A stretch of 53,609 nt of DNA from positions 1 to 53,609 of the forward strand of contig NZ_LGHK01000012.1 in NCBI RefSeq assembly GCF_001908235.1. The letters are read 5' to 3'. A model generated the notes under the pieces. The model was not told where the DNA came from and did not search any database. It saw nothing but the letters and a program-made list of their open reading frames with translations. This stretch comes from Bradyrhizobium sp. NAS96.2 (GTDB lineage Bacteria > Pseudomonadota > Alphaproteobacteria > Rhizobiales > Xanthobacteraceae). Shown in pieces: positions 1-10,918 of this stretch. Each line of letters begins with the position of its first letter. Positions within the stretch are counted from its first letter, which is position 1. Position numbers and translations under genes: made by a program.

Positions 1-117
1 TTTCATATCCGGCAAGACAGACATTGCTCGCGTGACTGTGACTGTAGCGTTTTCGAGCGAAGTGGATGCCGGTTCGCGTGAAGAAAACGCGTCAGAAACA
101 AAAGAAGGACTACATCC

Positions 118-372
118 GTGAAACTCGTCGAACCTCCCTCGTGTAGCGCAGCGTCCACCATCGTCTTCATCGGCCGCAACCGCCGCGGCCAGTGGGTCGC
201 CCAGCAACAGAACGGCCTCTATGGCGGCCTGTTCGTCAACCGCGCCCAGGCCGTCAAATACGCGCTGTTCGAGAACGGCCAGCATCCCGAAATGATCGTC
301 GAGCTGTCGCGTGAGATCGAGCTCGATACGAGCGGCGAGACCGCGCCCGTCCCCGCGAGCCGCGTGGCCTGA
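118..372 (+). CDS. Small conserved-type hypothetical protein (84 aa)
   Basis: The reading frame begins with GTG at 118, with a purine-rich GAAGGA about 8 bases upstream, and stops 8 bases before the DapA-like gene, so the two are probably co-transcribed. The product is small and soluble, without signal peptide or membrane segment. The middle (IVFIGRNRRGQWVAQQQNGLYGG, then a segment about residues 40-60 with FVNRAQAVKYALFENG) has the look of a short beta-hairpin plus helix found in small rhizobial proteins. I do not recognise a function. Codon use matches the neighbouring genes, which supports it being real. Confidence 0.6.
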   Translation: MKLVEPPSCSAASTIVFIGRNRRGQWVAQQQNGLYGGLFVNRAQAVKYALFENGQHPEMIVELSREIELDTSGETAPVPASRVA

Positions 373-380
373 GCCACCCC

Positions 381-1322
381 ATGATCCCGCAGATAACATC
401 GAGATGGGCATCGAAGGCTGATTCGGCCGAATGGCTGTCGGGCTTCATCCCCGATCTTCCGACCCCCTTCAACCACCGGGACGAGATCGACACCGATGCG
501 TTCGGCCGGCTGTGCGAGCGTCAGGTCGCGGCCGGCGCCTCGGCGCTGGTGGTCGGCGAGACCGCGGGCGAAAACGCGACGCTGGAGCCCGCTGAGCGCG
601 TGCAGCTCGTCGAGATCGCCGCCCGCGTCGCGCGCAAGCGGGCGCGAATCATCGCCGGCGCCGGATCGAACGCGACGGATCGCGCCGTCGCGTTCACAAG
701 GGCTGCCGAAGCGGCCGGCGCCGATGCCATCATGTCGGTCGTGCCTTACTACAACAGGCCGATGCCACGGGGCATGGCGGCGCATTTCCGCGACGTCGCC
801 GCGGCCACGACACTGCCGGTGATCCTGCACGACATTCCGTCGCGGACCGTGAAGGGCCTCGCGGACGAGACGCTGCTCGAACTCGCCGCATCGCCGCGCT
901 TCGCGGGATTGCGCGACGGCGGCGGCGACGTCGCCCGCCTCACACGCCTGCGCCAGCGCCTGCCCGCCACATTCCGGATGCTGACCGGCGACGATCATTC
1001 ATCGCTGGCCTGGCTCGCCGCCGGTGGCGACGGCTGCATCTCGACTGTCGCGAACGTCGCGTCCGATCTCTACGTGGCCGTTTACCGGCATTTCCGCGCG
1101 GGCCGGTTGTATCAGGCGCGGGAGTTGCATCAGCGGCTGGTGCCGCTCGCAGCCCTGCTGGAGCGGGAGCATCCTGCCGCCCTGAAATTCGCACTGGCGC
1201 TGCTGGGCTTCATGCAGCCGGCGACGCGGCTGCCGATCGTGCAGCTGGGTGCAACGGCAAAGGCCGAGGTCGCGCAGGCGATGGCGGCGCTTGCCGACGA
1301 GTATCTTGCAGCGGCGCAGTGA
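381..1322 (+). CDS. Dihydrodipicolinate synthase (DapA) family protein, active-site lysine replaced
   Basis: A 313-residue TIM-barrel of the DapA/N-acetylneuraminate lyase family, which normally condense or cleave pyruvate-containing substrates through a lysine Schiff base. Family landmarks are visible: PYYNRP at 122-127 (catalytic Tyr), LHDIPSRT at 149-156, LTGDD and GGDGCIS. Two key sites differ from canonical enzymes. The usual GTTGE is GETAGE at 59-64, and the usual GIKE/GLKD Schiff-base motif reads GLRD at 176-179, so Arg178 stands where the catalytic Lys is expected. This is probably not the lysine-biosynthesis enzyme and may have another or no lyase activity. The start is the ATG at 381, close behind the preceding ORF. 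Confidence 0.85.
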   Translation: MIPQITSRWASKADSAEWLSGFIPDLPTPFNHRDEIDTDAFGRLCERQVAAGASALVVGETAGENATLEPAERVQLVEIAARVARKRARIIAGAGSNATDRAVAFTRAAEAAGADAIMSVVPYYNRPMPRGMAAHFRDVAAATTLPVILHDIPSRTVKGLADETLLELAASPRFAGLRDGGGDVARLTRLRQRLPATFRMLTGDDHSSLAWLAAGGDGCISTVANVASDLYVAVYRHFRAGRLYQARELHQRLVPLAALLEREHPAALKFALALLGFMQPATRLPIVQLGATAKAEVAQAMAALADEYLAAAQ

Positions 1323-1435
1323 GTTCGCCGAGCGGCCGCAAGCCATCGCAATGCACAATGCCACGTGCCGACATCGGCCGTGACGCCGCGCCATATTGAG
1401 GTTCCGGAACCGCGCCCCATATCCACGGCAAGGGA

Positions 1436-2842
1436 GTGCTTGCCGTGCAGACCTTCAAGGCGGCTCTCGTTGTGGCGATTGCACTGGTCGCTCTGGTTGT
1501 CCCCATCCGTCCCGGTACGGCCGCGGACAGCAACCGCCTTGCCCTGACCATTTCGATCGATGGCGCGATCGGGCCGGCAGCGACCAGCTACGTCAAGGAC
1601 GGCCTGGCCAAGGCGGCCGAACGGCACGCCGAGGTCGTCATCCTGCGCCTGAATACGCCGGGCGGTCTCAGCACCAGCATGCGCGAGATCATCACCGACG
1701 TGCTGGCCTCGCCCGTTCCCGTTATCGGCTACGTTGCTCCCTCCGGCGCCCATGCCGCAAGCGCCGGGACCTACATCCTCTACGCGACCCACCTCGCGGC
1801 CATGGCGCCCGGCACCAATATCGGCGCCGCGACGCCGGTGCAGATCGGCGGCCCGCTGCCGGGCCTGCCAGGCAGCACGCCGGACAAGGGCGGCAAGGAG
1901 CAGAAGGACGGAAGCAGCCCTGCCGAGCCGAAAGATGCCATGACGGCGAAGGTGACGAATGACGCCGTCGCTTTCATCCGCAGCCTGGCCGAATTGCGCG
2001 GCCGCAATGCCGACTGGGCCGAGAAGGCGGTGCGCGATGCCGCCACTCTCTCCACCAACGCCGCGCTGCAGGCCCATGTCGTCGAATTCATCGCGCATGA
2101 TCCGGCCGACCTGCTCAGGCAGATCGATGGCCGGACGGTGGAGCTTGCCGGCGGCAAGACGCAGCGCCTGGCGACCAGGGATGACGTGATCGAAGCCATC
2201 GATCCCACCTGGATCTCGCGCGTGCTCGCAGTCATCACCGACCCCAACATCGCGTTCGTGCTGCTGATGGTCGGGATCTACGGCCTGATCTTCGAGTTCA
2301 TGTCGCCCGGCGCCGTCGCGCCCGGGGTGGTCGGGACGATCTGCCTGCTGGTCGGCCTCTACGCGCTCAACATGCTGCCGATCAACTACGCCGGCTTCGC
2401 CCTGATGCTGGTCGGGATCGCGCTGCTCGCGATCGAGGCCTTCAACCCGACCGTCGTGATCGGCCTTGGCGGCATCGTCGCCTTCGTGCTGGGAGCCGCC
2501 ATGCTGTTCCGGATCGAGGCGCCCGGATACCGCCTGTCGTGGCCGCTCATTACCATCGTGGCGGCGATGTTCACCGGGCTCATCCTCGTCGTGCTGGGGG
2601 CGCTGCGCCGAGCGCGCAACGGCCCGCTGCGGACAGGTGCGCAAGCCATGCGCGGGCTATCGGCCGAAGTTCTCGACTGGTCCGAGACATCAGGCCACGT
2701 CTTCACCAATGGCGAGCGCTGGCAAGCGCGCGGCACCGAGACCTTCAAGGCGGGAGAAACGGTCGAGGTCGCGAACATCATCGATTTGACGCTGGTCGTG
2801 CGGCGTGCGCCGGCATCCGCCGGCGAAGGAGGTACAGCATGA
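1436..2842 (+). CDS. NfeD-family membrane serine protease (ClpP-class, nodulation-efficiency type)
   Basis: A 468-aa protein with an N-terminal signal/membrane segment (KAALVVAIALVALVV), then a ClpP/crotonase-like protease domain (about 35-225) and a C-terminal block of four or so membrane helices (about 270-400) ending in a small OB-fold NfeD domain. The catalytic-serine segment APSGAHAASAGTYI matches the archaeal PH1510 type, where a Ser/Lys dyad cleaves the hydrophobic tail of a stomatin partner. The partner is present here: the slipin gene begins inside this gene's stop codon. The start is GTG 1436; another GTG at 1445 is possible. Likely role: membrane protein quality control. Confidence 0.88.
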   Translation: MLAVQTFKAALVVAIALVALVVPIRPGTAADSNRLALTISIDGAIGPAATSYVKDGLAKAAERHAEVVILRLNTPGGLSTSMREIITDVLASPVPVIGYVAPSGAHAASAGTYILYATHLAAMAPGTNIGAATPVQIGGPLPGLPGSTPDKGGKEQKDGSSPAEPKDAMTAKVTNDAVAFIRSLAELRGRNADWAEKAVRDAATLSTNAALQAHVVEFIAHDPADLLRQIDGRTVELAGGKTQRLATRDDVIEAIDPTWISRVLAVITDPNIAFVLLMVGIYGLIFEFMSPGAVAPGVVGTICLLVGLYALNMLPINYAGFALMLVGIALLAIEAFNPTVVIGLGGIVAFVLGAAMLFRIEAPGYRLSWPLITIVAAMFTGLILVVLGALRRARNGPLRTGAQAMRGLSAEVLDWSETSGHVFTNGERWQARGTETFKAGETVEVANIIDLTLVVRRAPASAGEGGTA

Positions 2843-3600
2843 TGCTTGATTTTTTCACCTACGGGGCGGTCGCGCTGCTCGTAATCATCTTCCTGACCCA
2901 GGCGGTGCGGGTGCTGCGCGAGTACGAGCGCGGCGTCATCTTCACGCTCGGCCGTTTCACCGGGGTGAAGGGCCCGGGGCTGATCATCCTGATTCCGGTG
3001 GTGCAGCAGCTCGTGAAGGTCGATCTCAGGGTGATGGTGCAGGTCGTCCCGCCGCAGGACGTCATTTCCCGCGACAACGTCTCGGTCAAGGTCAACGCCG
3101 TCCTCTACTTCCGCATCGTCGATCCCGAGCGCGCCATCATCAAGGTCGGCGACTACATGGCGGCGACCAGCCAGCTGGCCCAGACCACGCTGCGCTCGGT
3201 GCTCGGCAAGCACGAGCTCGACGAGATGCTCGCCGAACGCGACAAGCTGAACGCCGACATCCAGGAGACCCTCGACAAGCAGACCGACGTCTGGGGCATC
3301 AAGGTCACCGCGGTCGAGATCAAGGACATCGACATCAACGAGACCATGGTGCGGGCGATCGCCAAGCAGGCCGAGGCGGAGCGGCTGCGGCGCGCCAAGG
3401 TGATCAACGCGATGGGCGAGCAGCAGGCCGCCGAGAAGCTGGTCGAGGCCGGCCGGATCCTCGCCCAGGAGCCGCAGGCGATGCAGCTCCGCTATTTCGC
3501 GGCACTGCATGACATTGCCGGCGAACGTTCCTCAACCGTGGTATTCCCGCTGCCGATGAACCTGCTCGATCACCTGGCGCCGCGACGTGAAGCGACGTGA
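2839..3600 (+). CDS. SPFH/band 7 protein (slipin, stomatin-like)
   Basis: A 253-aa stomatin homologue: an N-terminal membrane hairpin (FTYGAVALLVIIFLTQ), then the SPFH domain (VLREYERGVIFTLGRF onwards, DLRVMVQ, DVISRDNVSVKVNAVLYFRI) and a helical tail (RAIAKQAEAERLRRAKVINAMGEQQAAEKL) that mediates oligomerisation. The start at 2839 is chosen because ATG overlaps the nfeD stop in the form ATGA and GGAGGT lies 7 bases upstream; the longer open frame back to 2539 is only an out-of-frame reading of nfeD. Stomatin and NfeD form a protease-substrate or scaffold pair in the membrane. Confidence 0.93.
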   Translation: MMLDFFTYGAVALLVIIFLTQAVRVLREYERGVIFTLGRFTGVKGPGLIILIPVVQQLVKVDLRVMVQVVPPQDVISRDNVSVKVNAVLYFRIVDPERAIIKVGDYMAATSQLAQTTLRSVLGKHELDEMLAERDKLNADIQETLDKQTDVWGIKVTAVEIKDIDINETMVRAIAKQAEAERLRRAKVINAMGEQQAAEKLVEAGRILAQEPQAMQLRYFAALHDIAGERSSTVVFPLPMNLLDHLAPRREAT

Positions 3601-3609
3601 TCCGGCTTG

Positions 3610-3774
3610 CTAATGCCCGAGATGCTTGGCGCGCCAGGCCGGCCCCGGGCCGCGCATGTAATGCGCCTCGGGCCGGTAGCCGCCGATCGGCTCCTCGCCG
3701 ATCCAGGCCAGGAATTTGAGCAGCCCGTCTGCGGCGCGGCGCAGCACGGCGGCGATGAATGACGCTGCGCGCAT
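3610..3774 (-). CDS. Tiny hypothetical protein (54 aa), second of a coupled pair
   Basis: Reading left from ATG 3774, which lies one base after the stop codon of the 91-aa ORF upstream, so translation is probably coupled. The product has an amphipathic N-terminal helix (FIAAVLRRAADGLLKFLAWIG) followed by EPIGGYRPEAHYMRGPGPAWRAKHLGH, an aromatic and glycine-rich tail. From memory this tail resembles a family of about 50 residues seen in Bradyrhizobium. No function is known. It is convergent with the slipin gene. Confidence 0.55.
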   Translation of the reverse strand: MRAASFIAAVLRRAADGLLKFLAWIGEEPIGGYRPEAHYMRGPGPAWRAKHLGH

Positions 3775-3775
3775 C

Positions 3776-4051
3776 TCAGTAGTCCCACTTCTCGCCGAGC
3801 ACGACCGGTGCCCGCGGATATCTCTCGGCATCGCCGCCGGGCGTGCCAGCATTGAGATGGGTCCGCGCCCAATCCTCATGGCCACGATGCAGCAGCAGCT
3901 CGTTGCGCAGCCGATGGATCTTGGCGGCCGCAATCGCGCGGTGAATCGTCCTGAAGGCCACGCCGATCCGCCGGATGGCCCGCCTCAGGACCGGGCCGAC
4001 AGCACCGGCCGAGCCGTGCGGCCGGACGTCGTGCAAACGGAGCAAGGTCAT
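3776..4051 (-). CDS. Small hypothetical protein (91 aa) ending in LGEKWDY
   Basis: The start ATG 4051 is picked because AGGAAGG lies 6 bases upstream on the minus strand; the open frame extends further back without a better signal. The protein is basic: a helix AIRRIGVAFRTIHRAIAAAKIHRLRNELLL followed by a short acidic-aromatic tail (RAPVVLGEKWDY). This combination of basic helix plus PxxLGDKWDF-like tail recurs in rhizobial small proteins as I recall them. It probably forms a two-gene unit with the ORF at 3610-3774. Function unknown. Confidence 0.6.
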   Translation of the reverse strand: MTLLRLHDVRPHGSAGAVGPVLRRAIRRIGVAFRTIHRAIAAAKIHRLRNELLLHRGHEDWARTHLNAGTPGGDAERYPRAPVVLGEKWDY

Positions 4052-4319
4052 GTCCCACCTTCCTGTCGGCGGCGCGCGCCAGCGCACCGCGTCATGGCAA
4101 AAGATGCTGGGACGGACGTAGGAATTCGAGAGGGTACGCCGCGGTGCGGCATAGGAGCCGCATAAGGACCGGCCAGCCCCTGGCAACCCGTCGTGACGTC
4201 ACCGGCGAGGCGGAACGCGACGTCCCGACGCGTGTTGACCAGCTTCTATTCGGTGCTAGCCTTTTTGATTGCGAATTGTCGTCACGCGGATTCCGATGGC
4301 CGCGTCGAGGGTGGAGACC

Positions 4320-5336
4320 ATGGACCTCGTATCGCCAAATGGCGCAACCGCCGGGCCCGTCCACTCCGATGGCGTGATCGCGGCAGGCGCCTATGTCGAG
4401 GGCCGACGCGTCGCCAATATCGCGATCGACGAAGCCGCGAGCTGGCGCAACAAGCCGGATCACGTGGTGTGGATCGGCCTGCACGAACCCGACATGACGC
4501 TGCTGAAAAGCCTGCAGCGGCAATTCCAGCTGCACGACCTCGCGATCGAGGACGCCGATCACGCGCATCAGCGGCCGAAGATCGAGCAGTATGGCGACGC
4601 GCTGTTCATCGTAGCGCGCACCGCGCAGCTCGAGGGCGAGAACATCTCGTTCGGCGAGACGCATCTGTTCGTCGGCGAGGGCTACATCGTCTCGGTGCGC
4701 CACGGCGCCTCGACATCCTACGCGACGGTCCGCGAACGCTGCGAGAGCTGCCCGCGCGCGCTTGCCCGCGGCGAGGACTACATCCTCTATGCCATCCTCG
4801 ATTTCATCGTCGACAACTACTCGCCGGTGCTCGAGACCATCCAGGACGAGGTCGAGAGGATGGAGGCCGAGGTGCTGGCGAGCGCGATGACGCGGGGGCA
4901 GATCGAACGGCTCTACCTGCTGCGACGCGACCTGCTGCGGCTGCGCAACGCGGTCGGGCCGCTCGTCGAAGTCTGCCGCAGGCTTGAGCGCGACGACCTG
5001 CCGATGGTGCGCGTCACGATGCGCCCGCTGTTCCGCGACGTCACCGATCATGTCCGCACCATCCAGGAGCGGATCGACTCGCTGCGCGAGGTGCTCGCCT
5101 TTGCGTTTGAAGCCAGCCTGCTGGTCGGTCAGGCCCAGGAAACCGCGATCTCCAAGAAGCTCGCCTCCTGGCTTGCGATCGTCGCGGTGCCGACCGCCGT
5201 CGCCGGCATCTACGGCATGAATTTCAAGTACATACCGGAGCTGCAATGGGAGTACAGCTATTTCGTCGTGATGGGCCTGATGCTGGCCGCATGCGGCGCG
5301 CTGTTCTGGCGGTTCAGGCGTTCGGGCTGGCTGTAG
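4320..5336 (+). CDS. CorA-family magnesium/cobalt (or zinc) transport protein
   Basis: A 338-aa CorA/ZntB-type channel: a large cytoplasmic N-domain (to about 275), a long stalk helix (RDVTDHVRTIQERIDSLREVLAFAFEASLL), then two membrane helices with the signature YGMNF between them and a basic C-terminus (WRFRRSGWL). The homopentamer conducts divalent metal down the membrane potential. ATG 4320 is preferred over 4269 or 4296 because GTGGAG sits 5 bases upstream. The GMN signature alone does not separate CorA (Mg/Co) from zinc exporters of this fold. Confidence 0.92.
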   Translation: MDLVSPNGATAGPVHSDGVIAAGAYVEGRRVANIAIDEAASWRNKPDHVVWIGLHEPDMTLLKSLQRQFQLHDLAIEDADHAHQRPKIEQYGDALFIVARTAQLEGENISFGETHLFVGEGYIVSVRHGASTSYATVRERCESCPRALARGEDYILYAILDFIVDNYSPVLETIQDEVERMEAEVLASAMTRGQIERLYLLRRDLLRLRNAVGPLVEVCRRLERDDLPMVRVTMRPLFRDVTDHVRTIQERIDSLREVLAFAFEASLLVGQAQETAISKKLASWLAIVAVPTAVAGIYGMNFKYIPELQWEYSYFVVMGLMLAACGALFWRFRRSGWL

Positions 5337-5516
5337 GCCGCGACCGACATTGAGCCAACCCGGCCCACGCAAATCGCTGCGGCGCATCGCAGCCATGCGG
5401 CAAATCGTGACATTTTTGGACAATCCTGCCGCCGCTCGGCAGCGCCCGGAGCCACCGGTTTACGGTCGGCTGCAAGACCGGTAACGTTGCCTCCCAATGC
5501 GACGTGGAGACTGCCG

Positions 5517-5924
5517 ATGCGGCCCAAGGATCAGACCAACTGGATGCTCACAGACGCGATCGAGGCGCTCGCCCGCGCCGAACGGTTGCACCAGAGCTTC
5601 CTCAATTTGCACCCGCGCGGGGGCACCAGCGAGCCGAGCTGGGAGCCGCCGATGGACGTGATCGAGACCGAGCAGGAGATCCTGATCCTGGTCGCGCTGC
5701 CCGGGGTCGATCCCGACGAGGTCGAGGCCGCGCTCGATAGCGGCACGCTGGTGATCTCCGGCCGCCGCACCCTGCCCTCCGAGCTGCGCAACGCCCGCAT
5801 CCTGCGCCTCGAGCTGCCGCAGGGCCGCTTCGAACGCCGCATCGCGCTGCCGACCGGCCGCTACACCATCAGCCGCTTTGCCGCGCATGGCTGCGTCGGC
5901 CTGCGGCTCGGAAAATCGAGCTAG
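5517..5924 (+). CDS. Hsp20/alpha-crystallin small heat-shock protein
   Basis: A 135-aa holdase with a short N-arm, then the alpha-crystallin beta sandwich: PPMDVIETEQEILILVALPGVDPDEVEAAL, TLVISGRR, LELPQGRFERRIALPTGRY, and a short end without the usual IxI tail. It binds unfolding proteins in the cytoplasm. ATG 5517 is preferred over the upstream TTG because GTGGAG lies 8 bases before it. The stop is 11 bases from lon, so it forms an operon in which a holdase is paired with an ATP-dependent protease. No clear heat-shock element could be seen upstream. Confidence 0.9.
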   Translation: MRPKDQTNWMLTDAIEALARAERLHQSFLNLHPRGGTSEPSWEPPMDVIETEQEILILVALPGVDPDEVEAALDSGTLVISGRRTLPSELRNARILRLELPQGRFERRIALPTGRYTISRFAAHGCVGLRLGKSS

Positions 5925-5935
5925 AGGATTTCGCC

Positions 5936-8314
<2,379 letters not shown>

Positions 8315-8367
8315 TTGCCAGCGGCTGCGAGGGTGACGCTCCGCATCGGTCATCTCGCTCGCGGCTT

Positions 8368-8526
8368 ACCCCTCTCCCCCAACCCTCCCCCGCAAGGGGG
8401 GAGGGAGCCCGGGAAGCGTATTCACCTCACCGCCGTCCATACGAAGCGTTGCGTTGTGCGTGTGTAAGGGAGCCCGAGGCGGAAGGGTTCCCTCCCCCTT
8501 GCGGAGGAAGGTTAGGGAGAGGGGTG
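8368..8526. repeat. Inverted GC-rich palindromic repeat pair between convergent genes
   Basis: Two arms, at 8368-8410 and 8485-8526, carry the same CCCTCTCCC/AACCTTCC/CTCCCCC text in opposite orientation, and the left arm is itself a hairpin (CCTCCCCC gcaa GGGGGGAGG). They enclose about 75 bases of spacer. The element lies between convergent lon and the small secreted-protein gene, the usual site of dispersed REP/BIME-like elements in Bradyrhizobium. It could stop transcription from both sides, although there is no T run. Confidence 0.75.
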
Positions 8527-8574
8527 CCACACGGCGTGCTCTCTCAACGCTCGACGCATTCAGAGCGCCGGCGC

Positions 8575-8850
8575 TCAGCTCTTGCCCATGCAATCTGAAA
8601 TGTAGAACCAGCGATCGTCGCCGGTCAGGCCCTTCTGCTTCACCTCTTTCCGGCAGGCCTTCAGCCTGGGCTTGTTGGCGCGCCACTGCGCCCTCATCTC
8701 CTTCAGTCTCTCCATTGTCAGCTTCATCTTCGACGGCTTGGCCGTCGTGGTGGCCGGTGCCGGCGCGGCCGGCGCCGTGGTCTGGGCCGACGCGGCATGA
8801 AGCCCTGCGGCGAGCAGCGCGGCGGCAAGGCAAATCCGGGTGCAAGACAT
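8575..8850 (-). CDS. Small secreted protein with conserved two-cysteine C-terminal motif
   Basis: About 91 aa with a clear signal peptide (MSCTRICLAAALLAAGLHAASAQ, cleavage after ASA), an Ala/Pro/Thr linker, and a basic C-terminal part RLKEMRAQWRANKPRLKACRKEVKQKGLTGDDRWFYISDCMGKS with two cysteines that could form a disulfide in the periplasm. The tail resembles the PsiF-like repeat family of small periplasmic proteins, but the match is by eye only. The start may be 8850 or 8856 (ATGTCAATG); GGGGG directly precedes 8856, so 8850 has the better spacing. Confidence 0.65.
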   Translation of the reverse strand: MSCTRICLAAALLAAGLHAASAQTTAPAAPAPATTTAKPSKMKLTMERLKEMRAQWRANKPRLKACRKEVKQKGLTGDDRWFYISDCMGKS

Positions 8851-8941
8851 TGACATCCCCCAATCCCATTTCTGTTCATTGAAATAAAGCGAACGCCGCA
8901 GGCGCCGGAGCATCGGCAACCTGCGGCGATGATTGTCGCGA

Positions 8942-10597
8942 TCAGAGAATTTTGACCGCGCTGAGCAGCGTCATGTAGACGCCCCAGGCCAGCGGAATGC
9001 CGACGAACAGCCAGAACAGCGCAGCCTTGGCATCGAGCCCGCCAAACCCGATCCCGTAGGAGCCGTGCGGCCCGGCCGCGGCGGCGCTGGCACTCGCGTC
9101 CTGTAACTTGGCGACCTCGGCGTCGCTCATGTGCCACTTCGGATCGACCGGCTTGATCAGGTAGTTGCAGATCAGGCCCGCGATCAGCATGGCGCACAGG
9201 ATGTACATCGTAGTGTTGTAGAGCTGGTCGCGCGGAACGCCGGCGGCAAGCTGGAATTCACGGATGTAGTTCACCACGACGGGGCCGATAATGCCGGCGG
9301 TCGACCACGCCGTCAGCAGGCGGCCGTGGATCGCGCCGACGAACTGGGTACCGAACATGTCGGCGAGATAGGCCGGCACAGTGGCGAAGCCGCCGCCATA
9401 CATCGATAGGATGATGCCAAAGCCGAGCACGAACAGCAGTTTCGATCCCATCACGGCAAAGGTCGGCGCCAGCGCGTAGAGCACGATGCCAAGAATGAAG
9501 AACGTGTAGTAGGTGTTCTTGCGGCCGATCTTGTCCGACAGCGACGCCCAGAAGAAGCGGCCGCCGATGTTGAACAGCGACAGCAGGCCGGCAAAGCCGG
9601 CCGCGATCGCCGCGATCTGTCCCTTCTGCGAGGCATCGAGCGCATTGAAGGGAACGCTGGGCAGCCCGATCAGCTTGCCGGCGAAGATCTCCTGCAGCAT
9701 CGGCGAGGCCATGCCGATCACACCGATGCCGGCCGACACGTTCAAGCAGAGCACCCACCAGATCAGCCAGAATTGCGGCGTCTTGTGCGCGTTGTCGAGA
9801 TGCACGTTCTTGGTCGAGATCATCGCGTTGGCCTTGGACGGCGGTGTCCAGCCCTCAGGCTGCCAGCCGGCCGGTGGAATGCGGTAGCGGAACGCACCGA
9901 TCGTCATGAACACGAAATAGATCGCCGCCATGGTCAGAAAGGTTTCCCAGACGCCGACCGAGGTCGGGGTCTTGAAATAGTTCATCAGCTTGTCAGCCAG
10001 CGGTGCGCCGATCATCGCGCCACCGCCGAAGCCCATGATGGCCATGCCGGTCGCCATGCCGCGGCGGTCGGGGAACCATTTGACCAGCGTCGACACCGGT
10101 GAGATGTAACCGAGGCCGAGGCCGACACCGCCGATCACGCCGGAGCCGAGCCACATCAGCCAGAGCTGGTGCGTGTAGACGCCGAGTGCGCCGATCACGA
10201 GACCGCCGGCCCAGCACAACGCCGCGACGAAGCCGGCCTTGCGCGGACCGACCTTCTCGAGCCAGCCGCCCCAGATCGCGGCGGAGACGCCGAGCAGCAC
10301 GAAGAACAACGTGAACATCCAGCCGAGGCTGGCCACCTTCCAGTCGCAAGTGGTGGTGAACAGCTCCTGGGCCAGCGAAATGTCGGGGCACGCCTTCGGC
10401 GCGGTCAGCCCGATCGCGCGCGACAGCGGCAGCCAGAACACCGAGAAGCCATAGGCCATGCCGATGCACAGATGGATGCACAGCGCGGCCGGCGGCACCA
10501 GCCAGCGATTGAAGCCGGCGGTCGCGATCGTGTGTTCCTTGTCGAGGAAACCTGCGCCTGCCGCGGACACGCGTCCGGCGCTGCTCACTGCGGTCAT
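8942..10597 (-). CDS. OFA-family MFS transporter (oxalate/formate antiporter type)
   Basis: A 551-aa inner-membrane carrier with twelve predicted helices plus an extra C-terminal pair. OFA features are the N-terminal RWLVPPAALCIHLCIGMAYGFSVFWLPLSRAIG, the MFS loop FPDRRGMATGMAIMGFGGG, and a second-half loop ASLSDKIGRKNTYY. An insertion after helix 1 contains CPD and CDWK, common in the long rhizobial OFA subgroup. The substrate is probably a small carboxylate such as oxalate or formate; sequence alone does not settle it. GGGGAGG lies 6 bases before ATG 10597, which is chosen over 10621. Nearby genes make Mo cofactor, as needed by formate dehydrogenases. Confidence 0.88.
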   Translation of the reverse strand: MTAVSSAGRVSAAGAGFLDKEHTIATAGFNRWLVPPAALCIHLCIGMAYGFSVFWLPLSRAIGLTAPKACPDISLAQELFTTTCDWKVASLGWMFTLFFVLLGVSAAIWGGWLEKVGPRKAGFVAALCWAGGLVIGALGVYTHQLWLMWLGSGVIGGVGLGLGYISPVSTLVKWFPDRRGMATGMAIMGFGGGAMIGAPLADKLMNYFKTPTSVGVWETFLTMAAIYFVFMTIGAFRYRIPPAGWQPEGWTPPSKANAMISTKNVHLDNAHKTPQFWLIWWVLCLNVSAGIGVIGMASPMLQEIFAGKLIGLPSVPFNALDASQKGQIAAIAAGFAGLLSLFNIGGRFFWASLSDKIGRKNTYYTFFILGIVLYALAPTFAVMGSKLLFVLGFGIILSMYGGGFATVPAYLADMFGTQFVGAIHGRLLTAWSTAGIIGPVVVNYIREFQLAAGVPRDQLYNTTMYILCAMLIAGLICNYLIKPVDPKWHMSDAEVAKLQDASASAAAAGPHGSYGIGFGGLDAKAALFWLFVGIPLAWGVYMTLLSAVKIL

Positions 10598-10918
10598 TGA
10601 TACCTCCCCTGCAGCCGCCATTACGTCAGGCGCATCTGCGTCTTCGATCCCGTCTCAGCCCTTGCGGCCGCCGTCAGGCAGCTGCGCCGCACATTCCCTC
10701 GATGCGCCGGGACCAACCACGCGCATTCCGGGAATGTTAACCCCCAATACGATCGGATATGCCAAGCCGTGCAGCCTGAACTGGACGCAGGCCGGCCGTT
10801 GTCCGCCGATGTACCCACATCCGGGCACAACTCCACCTCCGCGATCCGGCGGAGATTATCAATTCGCGCAGAATGGAAAATAGGTGTCGATAGGCAAATG
10901 GTAGATATCAAGTTGCAT
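10598..10918. other. Intergenic region with a perfect 13-bp palindrome
   Basis: No convincing gene: the minus-strand frame here has poor composition. CATTCCGGGAATG at 10724-10736 is a perfect palindrome lying about 127 bases upstream of the OFA gene start, a possible regulator site. The stretch 10850-10920 is AT-richer and is the likely promoter zone of the OFA gene. Confidence 0.4.

Noticed and set aside
1130..2644. 504-aa open frame on the minus strand
   Set aside because: Antisense of the nfeD gene, rich in Asp/His/Gln/Arg as is typical for GC-rich shadow frames.
2539..2838. Extended N-terminus of the slipin gene
   Set aside because: The extra 100 residues are an out-of-frame reading of nfeD; the RBS and ATGA overlap fix the start at 2839.
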